Source of the DNA: Methylococcus capsulatus str. Texas = ATCC 19069
Lineage (GTDB): Bacteria; Pseudomonadota; Gammaproteobacteria; Methylococcales; Methylococcaceae
Reading direction: 5' to 3'
Length of the DNA: 64,000 nucleotides
Assembly (NCBI RefSeq): GCF_000424685.1
Contig: NZ_KE384224.1
Location: forward strand, 434,001 to 498,000
The number at the start of each line of letters is the position of its first letter. The first letter of the stretch is position 1. Below, piece after piece: positions 9,370 through 21,300 of this stretch. Made by a program: the position numbers and the translations under genes. The notes below the pieces were generated by a model. It was not told the DNA's origin, made no database searches, and saw only the letters and a list, made by a program, of their open reading frames with translations.

Positions 9370-9394
9370 TACGTAATTGAAACAGAATTACGTA
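9370..9394. promoter_or_regulatory. Perfect 25-bp palindromic operator candidate
   Basis: TACGTAATT, spacer GAAACAG, AATTACGTA: two perfect 9-bp arms with a 7-bp spacer, in the divergent gap between the ferritin gene and the gene at 9498. A TATACT hexamer (9393-9398) that could be a -10 box for the rightward gene overlaps the right arm. Size and symmetry are those of a dimeric repressor site. It fits no regulator consensus I recall. Confidence 0.6.
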
Positions 9395-9497
9395 TACTAG
9401 TCAGCCAGAAAAAGCCCTGCCACATTCGAACCTACGCCCGATCCGCGGCGCACGCAACAAGAAGACCACCACATCGGCGACCGGACCACCTGAACCA

Positions 9498-10022
9498 ATG
9501 AACGAAATCGAGTACGAACTGCGCGAACGGGATCTGCTGGCTTTCAGCGATCATCAGATACGGGAGACCAAGGCGCTGAAGAAGCGGCGGCAACGGCATC
9601 AGGCCACGATCCCGGCATTTTTCGTCGCCATTTCGCTGTTTCTCTGGTTCTATTACCAGGACATGGTATCCGCAGCCTACGTGGGCGTCATAGCGCTGGC
9701 ATGGGGCTTTCTGGTCCCTGCCTACATACGCTGGACCACCCGCAAACAGCTGCTCGCGATGTACTCGCAGGAAGACAAGCGCCGCATCCTGGGTCGCTAC
9801 CGGCTGAGCGTGGCCAGGGACGCGCTGATCGAAAAGAAGCTGGACGGCGAGGAGACTCGGATTCCCTGGAGTGAAATCCTGCGGATCGAACTCACCGACA
9901 AATACGCGTTCATTTTCGTTGCGATCGACGAGGCGCTGATCGTACCGCGGGCCACGACCAATGCCGCAAAGCTGCGCGATTTCGTAAAGGCGGCGGACGA
10001 ACGGATCGCCGCGGCGGACTGA
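9498..10022 (+). CDS. Membrane protein with YcxB-like C-terminal domain
   Basis: A 174-residue protein: a charged N-terminus (LRERDLLAFSDHQI), two membrane helices at about residues 36-52 and 56-75, then a soluble C-terminal part with the YcxB-like pattern of a short beta-rich domain (RYRLSVARDALIEKK, RIPWSEILRIELTDKYAFIF). Function is unknown for the family. It is followed by the ABC-F gene after 21 bp and probably shares its transcript. Confidence 0.7.
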   Translation: MNEIEYELRERDLLAFSDHQIRETKALKKRRQRHQATIPAFFVAISLFLWFYYQDMVSAAYVGVIALAWGFLVPAYIRWTTRKQLLAMYSQEDKRRILGRYRLSVARDALIEKKLDGEETRIPWSEILRIELTDKYAFIFVAIDEALIVPRATTNAAKLRDFVKAADERIAAAD

Positions 10023-10043
10023 AGCGGCCGTGTCTGTCTCACG

Positions 10044-11948
<1,905 letters not shown>

Positions 11949-11966
11949 ATCCGGAGAAGACCCCGC

Positions 11967-12470
11967 ATGCCGCTGATCCGACTGTTCATCGAAATCTGCC
12001 TGTTCCGCAAAGGGCCTCAGGATGTCCCGCGGTCCCTTCTGCTGCTGTGGCTCACGGCGGCAGCCTACCTCCTCGTCGGCTTCATCCTGCTCGGGCTGGA
12101 AGTGGACTGGCTGCCGGCAGTCGTCGAGTCGCTGGCGGAACTGGCGATGCTCCTCGGTTTCGTCTGGCTGCTGCTGGCCCTCTTCAAAAAAACGCCACGC
12201 TGGCAGAAGACGGCCATTGCCATGCTCGGCAGCGACGTCGTCATCAGCGCGCCCGCCATCCCTCTGGTGGGCTGGACCTTGGCGGTGCCCGACGCCGCCG
12301 GTATCCACCTCATGTTGTTCGGCATGATGCTCTGGCACGTCGCCGTCGTCGCGCACATCTTCCGGCATGCGCTGTCCCAACCCTGGGCCACCGGCTTGCT
12401 GCTCGCCGTCGCGTATGTGGCGGGAAGCTACAGTGTCATGATGACGCTGTTCCCCCCTACGTCCGTTTGA
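11967..12470 (+). CDS. Hypothetical inner-membrane protein
   Basis: A 167-residue protein, about five membrane helices (LWLTAAAYLLVGFILLGLEV, LAELAMLLGFVWLLLALF, a third near residue 90, IHLMLFGMMLWHVAVVAHIF, ATGLLLAVAYVAGSYSVMMT). It starts 18 bp after the ABC-F gene with GGAGAAG upstream, so it is likely in the same operon. I do not recognise a characterised family; YIP1-like small membrane proteins have similar architecture. Confidence 0.7.
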   Translation: MPLIRLFIEICLFRKGPQDVPRSLLLLWLTAAAYLLVGFILLGLEVDWLPAVVESLAELAMLLGFVWLLLALFKKTPRWQKTAIAMLGSDVVISAPAIPLVGWTLAVPDAAGIHLMLFGMMLWHVAVVAHIFRHALSQPWATGLLLAVAYVAGSYSVMMTLFPPTSV

Positions 12471-12532
12471 CGGCATCGGCAATCCTCGCCTTCCGCCTTG
12501 CTCCTCTCACTGCACACAGTCGCTCCCGGCAC

Positions 12533-13618
12533 ATGACCGCATTCCTGCGCCAGCCTCATCACCGTTACCAGGATCCCCTGGCGCGGATCTGGATCGCCTG
12601 CGCCGAAAACGTCGGCTTCCGCATTGCGCGCAGCTCCGAGGTGTATGCATCCACGGACGGACAAGGCACGATTCTGATCGGCAGCGACGATTTGCTCGAC
12701 CCGGACGATTCCCTCGCGCAGATGATCTTCCACGAGCTGTGCCATGCGCTGGTGGAGGGCGAGGCCGGTGAGGCCCAAGTGGATTGGGGTCTGGACAACA
12801 CCAGCAACCGGCACCTGTGGCGCGAGCATGCCTGCCTCCGGCTGCAGGCCTATCTCGCCGACGGCGTGGGCCTGCGCGATTTTTTCGCCCCCACCACCGA
12901 CTTTCGCGTCAAATTCTGGCCCACCATCGGTGACGACCCGATGACGGCTCCGTCGGACAGAGGCGGCCGCCGCGAACCGTCCTGTGTCGCCGCCCGGCTG
13001 GCCGCCTGGCGCGCATCGCAGCCGCGCTGGGCTCCACACCTTCAAGCCGCTCTGGCGGCGACCGCGGCCATTGCCGGCGTCGTTCCCCGCCACATTCGAA
13101 GCGATGACGCCGGCGAGGAGCGAATGACTTCCCTGTGGAGCACGGTGGTACCGCCCCCTCCTCTGCATCCGGCGGGCCATGCCGCCGTCGCTCGCTACCC
13201 GGCGGACAAGGGCTGCGCCAGCTGCGCCTGGTCATATGTCGCTCGCCAGGGGATTCGCTGCCGGCATGCGCCGAAAGTGCGCCTCGCTCCGGATGCGCCG
13301 GCCTGCATGCGCTGGGAGCCCGCGAAAGATCTCGATTGCCTCACGTGCGGCGCCTGCTGCCGGGAAGCCTACCAAGCGGTGGAATTGTCGACTCGCGAAC
13401 CACTCGTCCGCCTGCATCCCGACCTGGTCGTCGTCGCCGGGAAACGCCGGAAACTGCGCCGCGATGGCGAGCGCTGCGCCGCCCTGACGGGCGGCAACGA
13501 TCCGGCCCAATCCTATGCCTGCCGGATTTATGAAGACCGCCCCCGCACCTGCCGAGATTTCACACCCGGCAGTGCGAATTGTCTGGACGCCCGCCGGAGA
13601 GTCGGCCTGTCGCTGTGA
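12533..13618 (+). CDS. Fusion of a zinc-metallopeptidase-like domain and a YkgJ-type cysteine-cluster domain
   Basis: A 361-residue protein. Residues about 1-140 contain QMIFHELCHALVEGEAG, a HExxH zinc-site motif, with HLWREHACLRLQAYL downstream that could supply further ligands. Residues about 220-260 hold a cysteine group (KGCASCAWS ... IRCRHAP). The C-terminus has the YkgJ pattern CLTCGACCREAYQ ... RCAAL ... CRIYEDRPRTCRDF ... C, thought to bind iron or zinc. The open frame begins far upstream, but ATG 12533 is the first start after the preceding gene. I know YkgJ proteins as stand-alone; joined to a peptidase-like domain it is unusual. Substrate unknown. Confidence 0.75.
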   Translation: MTAFLRQPHHRYQDPLARIWIACAENVGFRIARSSEVYASTDGQGTILIGSDDLLDPDDSLAQMIFHELCHALVEGEAGEAQVDWGLDNTSNRHLWREHACLRLQAYLADGVGLRDFFAPTTDFRVKFWPTIGDDPMTAPSDRGGRREPSCVAARLAAWRASQPRWAPHLQAALAATAAIAGVVPRHIRSDDAGEERMTSLWSTVVPPPPLHPAGHAAVARYPADKGCASCAWSYVARQGIRCRHAPKVRLAPDAPACMRWEPAKDLDCLTCGACCREAYQAVELSTREPLVRLHPDLVVVAGKRRKLRRDGERCAALTGGNDPAQSYACRIYEDRPRTCRDFTPGSANCLDARRRVGLSL

Positions 13619-13881
13619 CGGCGGTTCCAAACACCGAGTGGGACGCTTGAAGCAAGGCCATTGGAAGGGTGGGCTTGAATATCGATGAGCAGCTCGACCG
13701 GGTCGGTCCCCTCGGGACGACATGGGCGGAACAGGCCAGGGGTGTTCTCGTGCCTGCCGCGCCGGCCGGGACGGTGGGGATCGGCGAAACGGACCGTTCG
13801 TTTCCGCCTGGCAGGATAGGGTCTTCTGGCAATGCCAGACACCCGCCTTCACATGAAATATCCCGCGTCACGCCATTGGCG
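13619..13881. other. Intergenic gap between convergent genes
   Basis: No gene seen. The sequence around 13825-13839 is a 7-bp inverted repeat with one central base (TCTGGCA-A-TGCCAGA), possibly part of a bidirectional terminator between the fusion gene and rodZ-like gene. Confidence 0.35.
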
Positions 13882-14766
13882 TCAGTGCCCCGCATTCCTG
13901 GGAACGATGAACCTGGCAGAGGTACGATTTGTCTTGTACCCATGGTCGTAAGCCTGCCCGTTAAACTCCAAATGGGTGTCGGCGGGACGGCCAAGGGTTA
14001 TCTTGAACGGGGCCTTTCCCTGGACGGTCTTGACCTGCCCCTCGGTCACGTTTTCAAAAAGAAGTTTTTTCCCCTCGGCATCCGTGACGCTGGCCCAGGA
14101 CTCCCCCGAAAAGCTCAGGGTTAGAGTATCCACCTCCGGCCGCAGCGGCTGTGGAGAGGGCTGCGGTTGCGTCGACGGATACGGCGAAGCGGCCGGCGAG
14201 CCCAGCGCGTCGGCCGCTGCCATTGGGTTCGAGGCGGGGGCAGGCCCGCCGGTGGAGGGCGCTACCTCCTCCCTCCCGGGCATGGCGGTCCCGTTCACAG
14301 CCGGTTCCACCGGTACCGGTTCGGAAAGCTCGACCGGGGATGGAGCCTCCCCGGAAATCTGCGACGAACGCCAATGCTGGTAGCCCCAGATACCCGCCAT
14401 GCCCAGCAGGACCAGTCCCAGCGGACCGAACCAGGAGGTGGGGCTCGCCTCGCTCTGGCCGCGCACCACGGCTCCCGGCTCGGGATCCGATCCCCCCCCG
14501 GCGACTCGGTTGTAGGCATCGACGATTTCCTGCTCCGGCAGTCCCAGCAAGCGCGCGTAACCGCGCAGATAGCCGCGCACGAAAGCCGGAGGCGGCAGGC
14601 TGGCATAATCGTCGCGCTCCAGAGCACCGACGGTCCCCACGGACAGGTGCAGTTCGCGCGCCACCTTGTCGATCCCCTGCCTCCGTGCCTCGCGGGCGGC
14701 TCGAAGCCGCTGCCCAGCGCTCTCTCCTCCCGGCCGTTCTGCGAGACCGTCATTCGTGTCGCCCAT
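13882..14766 (-). CDS. rodZ: RodZ-like cytoskeletal protein (HTH, one membrane helix, DUF4115)
   Basis: A 294-residue protein: an N-terminal Xre-like HTH domain (LRAAREARRQGIDKVARELH, DYASLPPPAFVRGYLRGYA), one membrane segment near residue 115-135 (LGLVLLGMAGIWGY), a Pro/Ala-rich periplasmic linker and a C-terminal DUF4115 domain (LTLSFSGESWASVTDAEGKK). RodZ links MreB filaments to the cell-wall elongation machinery. The frame opens 19 codons earlier, but ATG 14766 gives the normal start. In many gammaproteobacteria rodZ sits beside ispG and pilW; neither is here. Confidence 0.85.
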   Translation of the reverse strand: MGDTNDGLAERPGGESAGQRLRAAREARRQGIDKVARELHLSVGTVGALERDDYASLPPPAFVRGYLRGYARLLGLPEQEIVDAYNRVAGGGSDPEPGAVVRGQSEASPTSWFGPLGLVLLGMAGIWGYQHWRSSQISGEAPSPVELSEPVPVEPAVNGTAMPGREEVAPSTGGPAPASNPMAAADALGSPAASPYPSTQPQPSPQPLRPEVDTLTLSFSGESWASVTDAEGKKLLFENVTEGQVKTVQGKAPFKITLGRPADTHLEFNGQAYDHGYKTNRTSARFIVPRNAGH

Positions 14767-15023
14767 GTCGTCGTTCCGCCTTCCGAAAAACGAATAATTG
14801 TAAGCGCCCGCCCGTCTGCGCATTCAAACGCATACGGTCACGCCTTTGCAAGTTCGATTCCGTCCCTGCTTTCCTGAGTGCAAGGCGCCTTGCGTGCCAC
14901 GTCCCTTCCCGAGGTGTCAGAATAGCCGCACCGGACGATCGTTCCGGCGTGAGGCTGCGTGGTCTCCCTTGCCCAGACGACAAAGGGCCGTGGGCCCGCA
15001 TACAAAATCTTGAGGAGAAAACT

Positions 15024-15275
15024 ATGGAACTCGGCAACTGTGTCCATTGCGGAACCAAAATCTCCGCGCCAGCAAGCATCTGCCCAGGCTGCGGAAAATC
15101 GGCCGAATCATCCGCCGGCGAAAACGAACCTCCCATCCGGAAGCTCGGCGGAAAATTCCAGGCCATCGGCATCCTGGCTCTTGCAGCCGGCATCGTGGCC
15201 ACCCTGGGCGGCGCCTGGTGGGGACCGGCGCTCGCGATGCCGGGCGTGGTGTTGTTCATGCTTGGAAAAATGTAA
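15024..15275 (+). CDS. Small zinc-ribbon membrane protein
   Basis: An 83-residue protein. Two CxxC pairs (CVHCGTK ... CPGCGK) form a zinc ribbon in the first 30 residues, followed by a linker and one or two hydrophobic helices (IGILALAAGIVATLGGAWW, LAMPGVVLFMLG). TTGAGGAGA lies 8-10 bp before the ATG. A hairpin follows the stop. No known function. Confidence 0.7.
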   Translation: MELGNCVHCGTKISAPASICPGCGKSAESSAGENEPPIRKLGGKFQAIGILALAAGIVATLGGAWWGPALAMPGVVLFMLGKM

Positions 15276-15286
15276 GCGAATGCGGG

Positions 15287-15311
15287 CACGAAGGGAGGGA
15301 GCCCCTTCGTG
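15287..15311 (+). terminator. Hairpin, probable terminator after the zinc-ribbon gene
   Basis: Perfect 9-bp stem CACGAAGGG / CCCTTCGTG with a 7-base loop starting 12 bp after the stop. Only a short TTCCT follows, so termination strength is uncertain. Confidence 0.5.
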
Positions 15312-15512
15312 TTCCTGAAGCAGCAGCCGACGGAGCGCGCCGGCGCGCGCAACCGGTCAATCGGACATACCGCCGTATTGATGACATTTCTGAGGCACGG
15401 CTCGACACCCGGGGAGACATGAGACATGCTAGACGGCCGTCATGGCATGTTCCGACGCGCGGCCGCCGAAACACGCCCCCACCAGGACCTTCAATGCAGG
15501 ATTCCGTACAGG

Positions 15513-17102
15513 ATGGAGCCCAGAATCGATCTGTTGAAAAACGCCGGATGCCAGCTGCTTCTGATCGTTCCGGCAGTACTCGCCGCCGGTTGCAGCACGA
15601 AGATCGGCCCGGATTACCAGACTCCCGAAACCCGGGTTTCCCCCGACTGGCTCGAAAGCGAGGACACGCGTGTCTCCAGGAAGGAGGGCGATTTCCGTGA
15701 GTGGTGGCGGGTGTTCAAGGATCCGGTCCTGAACAAGCTGGTGGAAACCGCCTATTCACAGAACCTTCCGCTACAGATCGCCGCCGTCCGCATCCTGGGT
15801 TCGCGCGCGGAGCTGGGCATCGCGACCGGCAATCTGTTCCCGCAGAGCCAGGCGTTCCAAGGCCAAACCGAAGATTTCGGCATGCCTCTTCTGCGGAATC
15901 TGGGAATGGGCGACAGCCTCTGGTATACCCGCATCGGCGTCATGTCGAACTGGGAAATCGACATCTGGGGCAAGTACCGCCGGGCCATCGAATCGGCCGA
16001 CGCGCAGTTGATGGCATCCGTCGCCGAGTACGACGACATCCTCGTGACCCTCACCGCCGACGTGGCCAACACCTATGTGCAGATCCGGACCCTGGAAAAG
16101 CGCCTGGATATCGCCCGCCATAACGTCGCGACCCAGAGCGAGAGCCTGCGCATCGCCGACGCCAAATTCCACGGCGGCACCAGCACCCAGCGCGACGTGG
16201 AACAGGCCAGGACCGTGCTCGCCAGCACCCAGGCCACCATTCCGGTGCTGGAAGGGCAGCTTCGGCAGGCAAAAAACACGCTTTGCTACTTGCTCGGCAT
16301 GACGCCGGAGAAGCTGGACGAGCCCCTGGGCGGCGAAGCGCAGTTCGGTCAAATTCCGGCGCCGCCGGTCCAGGTCGCCGTCGGCATTCCCGCCGACCTG
16401 CTGCGCCGCCGCCCGGACGTGCGCCGTGCGGAACGGAGTGCCGCGGCGCAATCGGCCCGCATCGGCATCGCCAAGGCGTCGCTCTATCCGGCCTTCTCGA
16501 TCAGCGGCAGCTTCGGCTTCATTGCCACCAACTCCCAGGGCCACAGCCTGAGCGATATCTTCAACTGGGGCCAGCACTACTACGCCTTCGGGCCCTCGGT
16601 GCAGTGGAACCTGTTCAATTATGGCCAGCTCACCAACCAGGTCCGCGCCCAGGATGCCCGCTTCCAGGAGCTGGCCCTGAGTTATCAGAACACCGTGCTG
16701 AAGGCGCAGCAGGAGGCCGAGAGCGCCTTGATCGGTTTCCTCAAGGCCCAGAATTCCGCACAGTTCCTGGCCGAGAGCACCGCCGCCGCCCAGCGCTCGC
16801 TGGATCTGGCAACCTTGCAGTATCGCGAAGGCATCACCGATTTCACCACGGTACTCACGGCGGAGCAGGACTTGCTGAAACAGCAGGACAATTTCGCCCA
16901 GACCCTCGGCAACATCGCCACCAACCTGGTCGGCGTCTACCGCACTCTGGGCGGCGGCTGGCAGATTCGCGAAGGCAAGGAATTCGTGCCCGAGCCGATC
17001 CTGCAAGCGATGGCCGAGCGAACCCACTGGGGCGATCTGCTGAAACCCGGGGCGGTGCCCAAGACTCCCCCGTCCAGCCTCATCCGGGCGCCGGACTGGT
17101 AA
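15513..17102 (+). CDS. RND efflux outer-membrane lipoprotein (NodT/OprM family)
   Basis: A 529-residue TolC-like channel. The signal peptide ends in a lipobox (LAAGC), then the family start KIGPDYQTPETRVSPDW and two long repeats of alpha-helical barrel sequence. It should form the outer-membrane exit of the tripartite pump encoded by the next two genes. ATG 15513 gives a standard lipoprotein signal, but GGGGAG sits before an in-frame ATG at 15426 that would add 29 residues; the choice is open. The adaptor gene follows after 100 bp. Confidence 0.9.
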   Translation: MEPRIDLLKNAGCQLLLIVPAVLAAGCSTKIGPDYQTPETRVSPDWLESEDTRVSRKEGDFREWWRVFKDPVLNKLVETAYSQNLPLQIAAVRILGSRAELGIATGNLFPQSQAFQGQTEDFGMPLLRNLGMGDSLWYTRIGVMSNWEIDIWGKYRRAIESADAQLMASVAEYDDILVTLTADVANTYVQIRTLEKRLDIARHNVATQSESLRIADAKFHGGTSTQRDVEQARTVLASTQATIPVLEGQLRQAKNTLCYLLGMTPEKLDEPLGGEAQFGQIPAPPVQVAVGIPADLLRRRPDVRRAERSAAAQSARIGIAKASLYPAFSISGSFGFIATNSQGHSLSDIFNWGQHYYAFGPSVQWNLFNYGQLTNQVRAQDARFQELALSYQNTVLKAQQEAESALIGFLKAQNSAQFLAESTAAAQRSLDLATLQYREGITDFTTVLTAEQDLLKQQDNFAQTLGNIATNLVGVYRTLGGGWQIREGKEFVPEPILQAMAERTHWGDLLKPGAVPKTPPSSLIRAPDW

Positions 17103-17202
17103 GGCCGCAAAGTTTCGCGAAACTCTCGACTCATTGGCGACGAGCCGTGCTCCAGCCGATTCTGCCAACACCACCGGAAACGACTTCAGGGAGACCCTTC
17201 CA

Positions 17203-18399
17203 GTGATTCGCACGACTCTCCACCGCCTGGGACGCATGCAGCGCGCCCTTGCCGGCACCCTCACTTCCATGCTGTTCCTGGGCATCGGCGGCTGCGATCG
17301 ACCCAACACTTACGTCCCGCCGCCACCGCCGCCCGTCATCATCAGCCAGCCGGTCGTAGGCCCGGTCACGCCCTATCTCGAACTCACCGGAAACACCCAG
17401 GCGATCAAGACCGTGGAACTCCGCGCCCGGGTCGAAGGTTATCTGGAAAAAATCCTGTTCCGCGAGGGCGAAATCGTCAAGGAGGGACAACTGCTGTTCC
17501 TCATCCAGCAGAACACCTACCAGGCCAAATTGAAGGAGGCCAAGGCCCAGGTGCTCGCCGACAAGGCCCGCCTGATGCATGCAGAAACCGAGTTCGCCCG
17601 TTTCTCGGGATTGCTCAAGCAGAATGCCGCCGCCCAGACCGACGTCGACCGCTGGCACTACGAACGGGATTCGGCGCAGGCCGCAGTCATGGCCTCGGAA
17701 GCCAACGTGGAACTGGCCCAACTCAATCTGAGCTACACCGAGGTCAGAGCGCCGTTCACCGGCCGCGCCGGGCGACGCCTGAAGGATCCGGGCAACCTGG
17801 TCGGTGCCGGCGAGAAAACCGTACTCGCCGAAATAAACCAGATCGACCCGATCTACGCCTATTTCACGATCAGCGAGCACGATCTGCTGCGGGTCCGGGG
17901 CCAGCATCAGGACGAGGCGACCAATCCCCACACACCGGACGTGCCCGTGTTCCTGGGTCTGGTCAACGAGGACGGCTATCCGCACCAGGGCAAACTCGAT
18001 TTCGCCGGCATCCGGCTGGACCCCACCACAGGCACCTTGCTGCTGCGCGCCATTTTCCCGAACACGGACTATTCCATTCTTCCCGGCCTGTTCGCCCGGC
18101 TCAAGGTGCCGGTCGACGCGGCGCAGTCCGCGCTGCTCATCCCGGTGGAAGCCATCGGCTACGACCAGCTCGGCCCCTACGTGCTCGTCGTCGACGACAA
18201 GAACCTGGTCGAGCGGCGCAGCATCACCACCGGCCCCCCTGCCGGGCGCATGATGTCGGTCAGCGACGGTTTGAAGAGCAGCGACTGGATCGTGGTCGAT
18301 GGCCTGCTGCGCGCCATTCCCGGCAAGGAAGTGACCCCCGTCCGGCAGCCGCTGGCGGCTGAACCGGCCGGCGATTCCGCGGGAGCGCCCGCCCGATGA
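17203..18399 (+). CDS. RND efflux periplasmic adaptor (membrane fusion protein)
   Basis: A 398-residue AcrA/MexA-type adaptor, a lipoprotein by its FLGIGGC box. It has the lipoyl/hairpin region (ELRARVEGYLEKILFREGEIV), the helical hairpin rich in Ala/Gln and the beta-barrel (LSYTEVRAPFTGRAGRRL). GTG at 17203 is chosen because AGGGAG lies 9 bp upstream and the signal peptide follows directly; an ATG at 17134 would place 23 unrelated residues before it. The stop overlaps the pump gene start by 4 bp, so translation is coupled. Confidence 0.92.
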   Translation: MIRTTLHRLGRMQRALAGTLTSMLFLGIGGCDRPNTYVPPPPPPVIISQPVVGPVTPYLELTGNTQAIKTVELRARVEGYLEKILFREGEIVKEGQLLFLIQQNTYQAKLKEAKAQVLADKARLMHAETEFARFSGLLKQNAAAQTDVDRWHYERDSAQAAVMASEANVELAQLNLSYTEVRAPFTGRAGRRLKDPGNLVGAGEKTVLAEINQIDPIYAYFTISEHDLLRVRGQHQDEATNPHTPDVPVFLGLVNEDGYPHQGKLDFAGIRLDPTTGTLLLRAIFPNTDYSILPGLFARLKVPVDAAQSALLIPVEAIGYDQLGPYVLVVDDKNLVERRSITTGPPAGRMMSVSDGLKSSDWIVVDGLLRAIPGKEVTPVRQPLAAEPAGDSAGAPAR

Positions 18400-21300
18400 T
18401 CTCCAAGTTCTTCATCGAACGGCCGATCTTCGCCAACGTCATCGCGATCGTCACGATCATTCTGGGCGCCGTCAGCCTCATCAATTTGCCGGTCGCCCAG
18501 TATCCCGACATCGTGCCCCCCACCATCCAGGTAACCACCCGCTATCCCGGGGCCAGCGCCGAGATCATCGCCAATACGGTCGGCATCCCGATCGAACAGG
18601 CGGTCAACGGCGTGGAGAACTCGCTGTACCTGTCCTCGACCAGCGGCAGCGACGGCTCCTATACCTTGACCGTGACTTTCCGGGTCGGCAGCGATCTCAA
18701 CACCGGCCTGGCCCTGGTGCAGAACATGGTCAACGGGGCCTTGGCCCAGCTGCCGGATGCGGTGCAGAAACAGGGCGTCACCGTCAAGAAAGTGTCGACC
18801 GACATGCTGCAGGTCATCAGCCTGTATTCGGACGACGACCGCTTCGACGAAACCTATCTTTCCAATTACGCCGTCATCAACCTGCAGTATCCGTTGGCCC
18901 GCATCCATGGCGTCGGGCAGATCAAGGTCGTCGGCGCCGGCTCCTACAGCATGCGGGTATGGCTGAATCCGGAGAGGCTGCGCTACTACGGCCTCACCGC
19001 CAAGGATGTGGCCGACGCGATACAGCAGCAGAACGTCGAGGTCGTGGCGGGCCAACTCGGCGGCCCCCCGGTGCCCGAGGACCAACCCTACCAGTTCACC
19101 ATCAACGCCCTGGGCCGTTTGTCCGATGTCTCGGAATTCGAGAACATCATCATCAAGACGAGCCGGGGAAAACCGCAGCAGTCGGTCACGAACGAAGATG
19201 CAGCCCGGATCGTGCGCGTGAAGGACCTCGCCCGAGTCGAACTGAGCCAACAGACGTACACCAACTACGCCGAGGTCAACGGCCACAAATCGACCCAGAT
19301 CGTGGTCTACACCCTGCCCGGAGCCAACGCCATCGACGTCGGCGAAAGAATCAAACAGTCGATGGAGGAAATGAGCCAGGACTTCCCCCAAGGGCTCAAA
19401 TACGCGATCTTCTACGACACCACCAAATTCATCGACCAGTCGATCCACGCGGTCTACGAGACCCTGTTCGAAGCCGGCGTGCTGGTGCTGATCGTCATCA
19501 TGGTGTTCCTGCAGAACTGGCGGGCGACCCTGGTGCCGGCCACGACCGTCCCGGTGACCATCATCGGCGCCTTCGCCGCGATGGCGATGCTCGGCTTCTC
19601 GGTCAACCTGATGACATTGTTCGCCTTGATCCTGGCGATCGGCATCGTCGTGGACGATGCCATCATGATCGTCGAGAACGCCTGGCACTACATCGAGAAG
19701 GGACTGACGCCGAAGGAGGCGTCGATCAAGGCCATGAGCGAGATGACCGGCCCGGTCATCGGCATCACCCTGGTGCTGACTGCGGTATTCCTGCCTTCGG
19801 CCTTCCTGCCCGGCATTACCGGCCAGATGTTCCGGCAATTCGCCCTTGTGATCGCCTCTACCGCGATCATCAGCGCCATCAACGCCTTGACCCTCAAACC
19901 GGCTCAGTGCGCCCTCTACCTCAAGGCACGGCCGGCCGATCACCGTCCGAACGCATTCTACCGCGGCTTCAACGAAGTCTATGCCGCAATCGAGGCAGCC
20001 TATACCCGAGTGGTCCGCTGGATGGTGAAAAGGGCCGGAACGATGGCCGTGGTTTTCTTCGCCTTCATCGCCATGGGCGGCTGGCTGTTCAGCATCCACC
20101 CGACAGGCTTCCTGCCCAGCGAGGATCAGGGCTACGCCATAATCATGACGCGCCTGCCGGACGGCGCCGCCCAGCCCAGACTCCGGGAAGCCAGCCGCAA
20201 GCTCGACGAAGTCCTGAAAAAAACGCCCGGCGTGCATGCCTGGGTCGTGATCGGGGGGTTGTCGATCCTCGATACCGCCAATCTCTCGAACGCTTCCACC
20301 ACCTTCGTCATTTATGACGACTGGGACAAGCGCGGCGAAGCGCTCGATCAGCGCCATATTCTCGGCAGCCTGAAAAAGCAGCTCGACGCCATTCCGGAAG
20401 CCCAGTTCGCCATCATGATTCCGCCGCCCATCCGCGGCCTCGGCCAGGCCGGCGGCTTCCAGATGATGGTCGAAGACAGGCGCAGCCTCGGCCTGCCCGA
20501 ATTGCAGAAGGGCGTGCAGGAACTGACCCGCGCCGGGTCCACGCAATCCGGTCTCGGCTTCGTGGGTTCGACCTTCAGCAACCGCAGCCCTCAGCTTTAC
20601 CTCGACATCGACCGCACCAAGGCGCAGTCGCAGGAAGTTCCGCTGAGCAACGTATTCGCCACCCTGCAAGCGTATCTCGGATCCGCTTACGTCAATCTGT
20701 TCAATAAATTCAATCAGTCGTTCCAGGTTTACGTGCAGGCCGACGCACCCTACCGACTGCGGCCGGAGGACATCCAGAATCTCTACGTGAAGAACGTCCG
20801 GGAGGAAATGGTCCCGCTGGGCTCCCTCCTGACCGTGAAGCACATGCTGGGTTCCGAACTGGTCACCCGTTACAACCTCTATCCGGCAGCGCCGGTTTTC
20901 GGCTCCGCGGCCCCGGGGTCCAGTTCCGGTGAAGCGATCCAGCTGATGGAACGGATCGCCAAGAACACCTTGCCGCAAGGCATGAGCTTCGAATGGACCG
21001 CCACCGCATTCCAGGAAAAGCAGCTCGGCAACCAGGCGTATTACATCTATCTTCTGTCCATCGTTCTGGTTTTCCTGGTGCTGGCCGCTCAATACGAAAG
21101 CTGGGCCAGCCCCGCCGCGGTGATCCTGGTCGTACCCATGGCTCTGGTGGGCGTCATCGTCGCCCTCATCATCCGCCACTTCGACAACAACCTGTACACC
21201 CAGGTCGGACTGGTACTGATGATCGCGCTGGCCAGCAAGAACGCCATCCTGGTGGTGGAATTCGCCCGGGAACTGCGCGCCGAAGGCATGGCCATCGCCG

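Noticed and set aside
8480-9376. Long plus-strand frame opposite bfd and the ferritin gene
   Set aside because: Its sequence mirrors two clear family proteins on the minus strand.
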